64,000 nucleotides of DNA from Sisyra terminalis (lineage: Eukaryota; Arthropoda; Insecta; Neuroptera; Sisyridae): assembly GCA_958496175.1 (NCBI GenBank), contig OY292276.1:17440001-17504000 (forward strand), in the 5' to 3' direction. Position numbers and translations under genes: made by a program. The notes beneath the pieces were generated by a model that saw only the letters and a program-made list of their open reading frames with translations, was not told the origin of the DNA and ran no database searches. This document shows positions 58,042 to 64,000 of the stretch, piece by piece. The first letter of the stretch is position 1. Each line of letters opens with the position of its first letter.

Positions 58042-58233
58042 GTCCCTTTTACAACAGCCGAATCTGATAACGTTGCATTTTCTATTTTGTTTTTAATTTA
58101 ATTCGCGAATACATCAGCCCATGAAAAATGTATTATACCATATTAGAATTGAATTAACACAAAAAATCGCGAATATAAAAAAAATATAAGTAGAAAATGC
58201 AATGTTCCCAGATTTGAATGTTCTAAAAGGGAC
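58042..58233. mobile_element. Palindromic MITE with GTCCC ends, copy 2
   Basis: It begins GTCCCTTTTACAAC and ends with the inverse, CTAAAAGGGAC. TTAA lies on both sides (58038-58041 and 58234-58237), a clean 4-bp duplication of the piggyBac type. It is a full-length sister of 6801-7007 and lies inside the hAT relic, so it arrived later. Confidence 0.75.
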
Positions 58234-58730
58234 TTAAGGCGATTTTTGTATAGTATTTTGGGTTGATAAAATTTAGTTAAGTTATCGATAACTCTAATTT
58301 TTGTTCAAGAGACAATTCCTATTCACTATCAATACAATTGTCATCATCATCTTCGATCATCTACTGAATCTTTCGTGAATAGATTTAAGCGTAAAAAATA
58401 CTTTAAATTTGATCAAAATCGAATTGGAAAGTCTTTTTTCCTTTTTTTCGATTTCATTTTTGATATCATTATAGTTATGAGAATATCGTAAGACATTTTC
58501 TATTTGTAACTAAGTATTCACAGTCTAATTAATTTCACCCATTGAGAAGACATAAAAACAAAAAAGTATACTATTTTGCTATGATGGACATATCTAGAAC
58601 ATATAATGGACATAATTTGAAAAATTCGAAAAAAGTTTAAATACCGAAAAAACGATATTTCAACTTGTGAATACCGATAATACCTGCGAAAGTCTAAAAA
58701 TCCCTATACATAGCATATGATAGTCAATTT

Positions 58731-58836
58731 GGGGTGGTTTCGTTAAATTTTCAAATTTCAACAATCAAAACAAATGAACACCTTTAAATCTTGTAATTTC
58801 ATTGGCTAATAGCCACGTGCATTGATGTGTGTAAGC
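58731..58836 (+). repeat. Dispersed repeat D, copy 2
   Basis: This is the same-orientation match of 40556-40668 (AAATTTTCAAATTTCAA, AAAACAAATGAACA, TCATTGG, GTGCATTGA). It directly follows the hAT relic. Confidence 0.5.
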
Positions 58837-58839
58837 TGT

Positions 58840-60849
58840 CGTCAGAAATTAGTGCATTGCTTGATTTATTCATACTTTATTTGTTCATAATTAATTAATT
58901 TCATTTGATTAAAAACTAAAAAGTGTTTCAAGTGATAATTTAAATAGTTTTTAAGTAATCAAGATAACAATTGTTTAATTCAAGTAAGTGATATGTTATT
59001 AAATTTTGAAAATCAGAAATCTTAGTGCCAACAGTGTTGATTTCAATATAAGCCTCAATGGAGATTTTTGTGAAAAAATTTGCTTCCAATCTCAATAATC
59101 AATGGATCTAGGACTATAAACATGGTATTGGTATTGGTTCTGGAAAGGTATTTATAAAATATTCTTGATATTTCTCTAAAAGTATTTCCGGTTTAAATTC
59201 AAAATGTTATGTTAACTTATTGTATTGTTGTTAATTATATTGGATAGTAATGTGATAAAAAATATAGTGCAGAATCAGCATGGGAAATATATTTTTAAAT
59301 CAATAATTTCATATTAATCGAATAATACCTCAACTTAAGAACTTGACCATAGTTTTTCTCGTATTAAAGCTATTTGATTATTTATTGAAAGATTTACCTA
59401 CTTCTATAATTATTAACCAAACTAAAAATTTAAATTTAGAGTTTAAAAAATTTAATTATGGTTAAAATTCAAAAATATTTTCATTCAAAGTACTAAATAA
59501 ATAATTTAAAAATCCAATACTAAATCCATTTTTCAAGATAGAATCAAAACTATTGAAACTTAATTTTATTTAAACAAAATTCCATTGAATTTGATTTTCT
59601 AAAGGAAAATATCAAATTTCAATATTGTTTGGAAATATGAAAATATAAGTTTTCTATCTCGACGAAGCACAAAATAACAGTTATGATAACAACGCTATCG
59701 ATGTTGCCGAAAGCTTTTAAAATGGAGAAGCTTTTCATTGCTCAGTGAGAATAGAACGTGGTCTGTTAACATTTATATTATTTTGAATAACTTTTACGAG
59801 AGTTTTCAATTATATTGATTAAAGTTTATTGGTTATAAATTTTAACATTTGTTCAAAAAGACTTTGTTCTCTTCACAATGTATCTTTTTTATCTTTAATA
59901 GCTTCGATGTAGTCAATAACGATCTTGGATTAAAAAAAAATGCTTGATTCAATGTCATTTTATACATCACATTGGTATACTAATTGACAGAAAAAGTTCT
60001 GAAAAGTTTATAGCTGGAAAGCTTGCATATTCGTGTAAACAATAAGAACATTGTTCTCATTTTCAACGATAAATGAGCAAAAACTAAACTCTGGGCTTAG
60101 AGATAACTAAGCAGAGTTTGAATGGAAATATAATCTGGTGAAGTAAGTTTTCCGGTACCCGAAAAATAAAAGGTATTTATTTTGTGTCATATATTTATTT
60201 TTAAACTTTTTTCCTACAGAAAAAAATCGTTTATTTTTATCCTAATATAAAAAAAAAAAAAAAAACTATAAAAACGCAAATGCTAAAAATTTCTTTAAAA
60301 AAACATTGAAAAGGGAAAGAAGTTTTTATTTGGTTAGGAAAGGACAGATAACAAAGAACAAATTTAGAGAAATAACTACCTCATTATTGTGTAATAAATA
60401 TTGATTCAATTTTATTTCAAGAATCCCTGTTATGTAAAGGCCTGTATGTAACTCCATAAAGTATTCATTGTTCAAAAGTATTAGTTAAAATATTGCGGTT
60501 GTTACAGAAAAAGCTTTGGGTTGGTTTTCTATATTTCAAATCTCAGTATATAAACTTTAATAATAACTGAACATAGTGACGTTGAAATTGAATAATGAGA
60601 GGATTTTGGTACTAATTTTTTATATATTAAGTGTAGCGGAAAATAATTTCGTTTTTAAACCTATAAGTCATTCAATTGCCATTGATCTGCTTATAAATTA
60701 TTTCAAAGTGGTACTAAGGGCATTTTATGATTATGATTAATTAATAAAAAAGACAAAATATTTTTTATTTTTTTATTTCGAAATCTATATAAAAATGGTA
60801 AGACCAAAAACCCAAAGGATTACAGATTCGAGTTTCACAGGGTTGTGAT
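58840..60849. other. AT-rich stretch, no gene supported
   Basis: No exon or element is recognised. A poly-A run of about 17 lies at 60248-60265. Confidence 0.45.
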
Positions 60850-61480
60850 GCAAATTTGTTACTAAAAACATTTTCAATGTTTATCTGAGTGAATTTGGTG
60901 TCCATTAATGCCTAATGAGTTTTATAAGTTTAAATTGGATATTTTTCATTTCTCCAATTGGTACCAACTAGGACTGACAAAAAATTTAACCAATAAGATG
61001 TTATTGGTGGAATTGATACCAAATCTATGCCAAACAGTGGAAGAGCTGTCAAATGTTCCAAATCAATTTTGGTCGACCAACCAAATCCCTAAAAGGGCTC
61101 AAGAACTGTTAACAGAGAAAAGTCTATGTTGCAACATGGCAATGCAAGACTCTTCTGCAGAAGAAAAGCCCCAAAAAAAAAAAAAAATAAGGATGAGATG
61201 ATATTGCCGAACCCACTATAATCGTCTAAAGTTATTCCATCGAATTTCTACTTATTTCAATCGTTACAAGATTTGTTAAGTGGTAATAAAATTTAAAGCT
61301 TAAGTGATGTTCAAAATGATTTTTTTTTATATTTTTTTTAGTAATCAATTGGTTTTTACTAGTTTGGCATTAAAGATTTGCACACTAGATGCCAAATAGT
61401 TGATACTATTGAGGCTGATTCTACCATTGATTTAAAATCAAAAATTGTAAAAAAAATTGTATATTTAAAAAACGAAAATA
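60850..61480 (+). repeat. Roughly 630-bp dispersed repeat C, copy 2
   Basis: It pairs with 7336-7970. This copy keeps an open frame (60908-61201), while the other has lost it, which suggests that the ancestral element was protein-coding. No terminal repeats or duplications were found at its ends. Confidence 0.65.
60908..61201 (+). pseudogene. Possible SAP-like domain fragment inside repeat C
   Basis: The frame has 97 codons from ATG to TGA. The N-terminal half contains FKLDIFHF, then YQLGLTKNLTNKMLLVELI. This spacing recalls the helix-turn-helix of SAP DNA-binding domains (a Leu-Gly-Leu turn, then Asn/Thr/Lys, then a leucine helix), a domain found in several mobile-element proteins. The C-terminus is acidic and then strongly basic (EEKPQKKKKIRMR). 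The sister copy at 7391-7670 aligns at DNA level but is riddled with stops. The domain assignment is inference from pattern only. Confidence 0.3.
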
Positions 61481-64000
61481 TAAAACACAAAAGGTTGAAT
61501 ATTTCTGCCCCAACCAAAACATTTTTGAGTGAAAGCCAAAATTAGTTTTGCAACCACCGTCTACTATTTTGTACTCAATAATTTATATTACAGTCAAGTA
61601 TAATAATAGTTGCATTTATACTTATTATCTTTCTATTATATATATACCAAATATTTTCAATGCATAATCTTGATTTATAATCACAGTTTTACATACGAAT
61701 ATTTAGTTGTAAGAAAGCGATAAGCTATTTTTTTAGTCATTCTATCGAATACGTTGTTAAATAGTTGTTTTAATGATTACAGTTCTAGTGGGTTCGAAAT
61801 CCGAAGACATTGGCAATATTTATTTTCAAAATTACTATTCAAGAAACTCGTTAAAAACCATAGAAATCATAAACAACTGCAAATAAATTTTCAAAAAAGC
61901 CTTTTAAATAAATATTTTTTTAGTATTTAAAAAAAACGTACAAATATATACTTTTCAAATAAATTCATAAGTTGAAATTACTTCACGTCAAAAGCTAAGA
62001 AGTAACTTTTCAAAATCAATTGACTCAAACTTTATTTAAAAATAGGTCACCGAAAGATAAAGTTATAACTAAAACAGCAAAACTCTTTATTTTTTAAACG
62101 AATTTCATGAAACATAAGAATAAGTTATAATAAAAAAAAAGAAATAGACGTGTAAAATCCAGTTATAATAGAAGTTCATTGCAGAATTTCTTTAACTCGA
62201 TAACATATTCAATTACATTCTATTTTTGTTCTCTAACTTTCATACAAACGAAAAGATTATATAACCTACATTTATTTCCATTGATTCTTGCCAACATTTC
62301 TCAAATTAAATTGGAGAAAATCGAGAAAATATACATGGATTTAAACTAGATAGAGAGAAAAAGAACGATAGTAAACGTTATAGAAATGATGCATTTGTAA
62401 GGAAATAAATAATTTTTAGTTTACGAGCTTTAATTTAAACTTACAAATGGTTGCAACTATTAAAAAAAAATATGTTATTTTACTTAATTAAAAAATATCT
62501 GTAGGTATTACACGAAAATTTTTTCATATTAAAACGAAAATGGTTTCACATACCTACATAAAAAAATAAGTAACAACTTACTGTCGAATCTGTAACGCTA
62601 AGTTTGTAAGAATAAATTTCCTTATTACTCACAATTCAAGTTTATTACGATTTTATTCAACAAACTTCTAACTTATATATACAAGAAAACGTCCGAATAT
62701 AAAAGAAACTACATAAAGAAAATGAAAATACGATTACAAAGGATGTACAAATAACAAGAATAATGTAAGTGTCAATGTTTTTTTTTACTAGAACTTTTTT
62801 ATATCTAATAAAATAGACAAAATTGATAAATCCCGTCTTCCCTTTTCCGCAACAAAAGTGCTTTACTGTCAAAATGTAAACCACATTATTTTTCAAGATT
62901 AAGATATAAAAAAATATAATTAAATACCACTCAATGTATTTTATTTGCAAACGTATACTTTTGTGATTTTATCAGTAGCGTTTTATTGATAGATTTTTTT
63001 TATAATTCATACTTCATGATCTAATTTCTAACATATTGACTCTGTAACTTGAAAAGTTGAAAATCAATTTAACTTTTTGAAGCATTTGCAGAATATTAAA
63101 CAAAACTTCTTCAAGTATTTTGATAATATGGAACATATTTTTGTAAAGCATGTTATTTCTTTAACTTCTATAATATGAAATATTCGTTTAATATTAAAGT
63201 ATGAATTGACAAACGGAGGAATTCATTAAAATAAAATTATCTTACTCTTAATAAATACCTACAGTTTTAACTTCATTGTTTTCTAGTTGAATGAATGAAG
63301 AAATTTATATTGATTGATTGTTCCAAGTCTTACCTGTAACAAAAAAAGAAATAATTAGTTTTGTTAATAGCATATAACAGTATATTAATATTATAATTGA
63401 CATAAACTAATCTATAAACTGATTATTATTTTACAGATACTTTAGTACCAAAGGTAATAAAATTATGACTTGAATTCTAATTCAAAGGAAAATTGTAAGT
63501 TTGTATTATCCAACAAAAGTGGAGAAGTGTGCAGAGAGATCATGACAACTTTTATGTTCATACAATGTGAACTTTTCGACAAAGTAAATTTCACTTCCCC
63601 CAATACTTGTCGTTATCGATCAGGCATTACTATTTTCGAATATAATAAATTTGATGAATGTTTACATAACAAATTTTCAATTATTATTGATTCAACAACT
63701 AAACATTTAAATTACAGAACAAATTTTTGTTGAATGTTGTAAAGTACACTGAACTGGGAAATTAATAAGCAAAATTTTTATTCTAAAATGCTTAATTAAT
63801 TAAAATTATTCCAAGTTTTACTTATGAACCATGATTTTAATAAGGTAGTATAATAGTTGAAAATTGTAATAATCATAAATATCCCGTTAAGTAAATAATA
63901 ACGATTTATTGAAGATATAAGTTTAGTAATACATAATTTATTTTTATTTACAACTAATTTAATCTTATAAAAATTTATACACAAAAATTTATGAATAAAA
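61481..64000. other. AT-rich stretch to the window end, no gene supported
   Basis: Frames at 62657-62950 (minus, 97 codons), 63470-63733 (plus, 87 codons, starting at TTG) and 63796-63984 (minus) were considered. The plus one has varied composition and five cysteines and is preceded by TTTTACAG at 63430-63437, a fair acceptor, but its product is unrecognised and no donor or polyadenylation signal supports it. Confidence 0.35.

Larger units (their letters stand above)
57598..58706 (-). mobile_element. hAT-family relic (ZBED-like) with a nested MITE
   Basis: The ends are rich in the string ATCGGTATTCGGTATT, with inverse copies near 58660-58690 (ACCGATAATACC). This is the subterminal style of ZBED-type hAT elements. 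Transposase remains lie at 57858-58016 on the minus strand. The outer flanks ACATAGCTAATGATAGCAAT (57584) and ACATAGCATATGATAGTCAA (58708) are alike, consistent with an 8-bp duplication ACATAGCW plus further similarity. A TTAA-flanked MITE sits inside at 58042-58233. Confidence 0.52.

Noticed and set aside
1..64000. CRISPR arrays, rRNA genes, integrated viral genes, bacterial contamination
   Set aside because: None seen; splice sites, base composition and transposon families are consistently those of an insect chromosome.

Overview
This is a strongly AT-rich eukaryotic window, almost certainly from an insect. The evidence is the short GT-AG introns with GTAAGT donors and T-rich acceptors, and a transposon set typical of arthropods: jockey-type and RTE-like LINEs, mariner, Ginger, several hAT elements, a Helitron, tRNA-Ser-derived SINEs and foldback elements. 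There are no bacterial operons, CRISPR arrays, rRNA genes or intact tRNA genes. A beetle or a hemipteran would fit, but the sequence alone does not settle the order.

Host genes are sparse. The only complete one is a two-exon gene at 193-592 (+) for a small secreted protein with six cysteines spaced somewhat like a clip domain. Immediately downstream on the opposite strand is a well-delimited internal exon (663-996) of an unrecognised gene, with a possible 39-nt exon upstream of it (1432-1470). Its 3' exons must lie left of the window, so the secreted-protein gene probably sits inside one of its introns. A second convincing coding block is a probable terminal exon at 13866-14025 (-). A perfect RFX-type X-box lies in a CpG-bearing island at 19.28 kb. 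Weaker coding candidates lie at 51.56 kb and 56.1 kb on the minus strand.

Region by region: 2.0-2.8 kb holds a non-autonomous Ginger element with 170-bp inverted repeats and a TATA duplication. 6.3-8.6 kb holds a palindromic MITE, a repeat shared with 60.9 kb and a complete non-autonomous Helitron. 11.4-13.2 kb holds a dead mariner next to a 5'-truncated jockey-type LINE. 16.4-17.3 kb is a hAT relic with both ends. 20.9-22.3 kb is an RTE-like LINE relic followed by a hAT-like MITE. 24.3-25.1 kb is a 446-bp palindrome followed by a MITE whose sister copy is at 36.8 kb. 27.8-28.5 kb is a cluster of one repeat family. 30.1-30.9 kb has a SINE and a foldback nested in a hAT-like element. 45.3 and 49.1 kb have further foldback or terminal-repeat elements. 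57.6-58.7 kb is a hAT relic with a nested MITE. The remainder is AT-rich sequence in which I see nothing firm.

The most interesting signal is a recurring RNA-like motif in otherwise unrelated foldback elements at 24.5, 30.6 and 49.15 kb, with decayed versions at 41.95 and 45.5 kb. It reads CTGANGAA, then a hairpin whose sequence differs in each family but keeps its pairing, then GAAA, a palindromic ACGT or ATACGTAT, an NUH triplet and a short closing helix. This is the layout of a minimal type I hammerhead ribozyme with a tiny stem III, as known from Penelope-like elements, but with one extra A before stem II.
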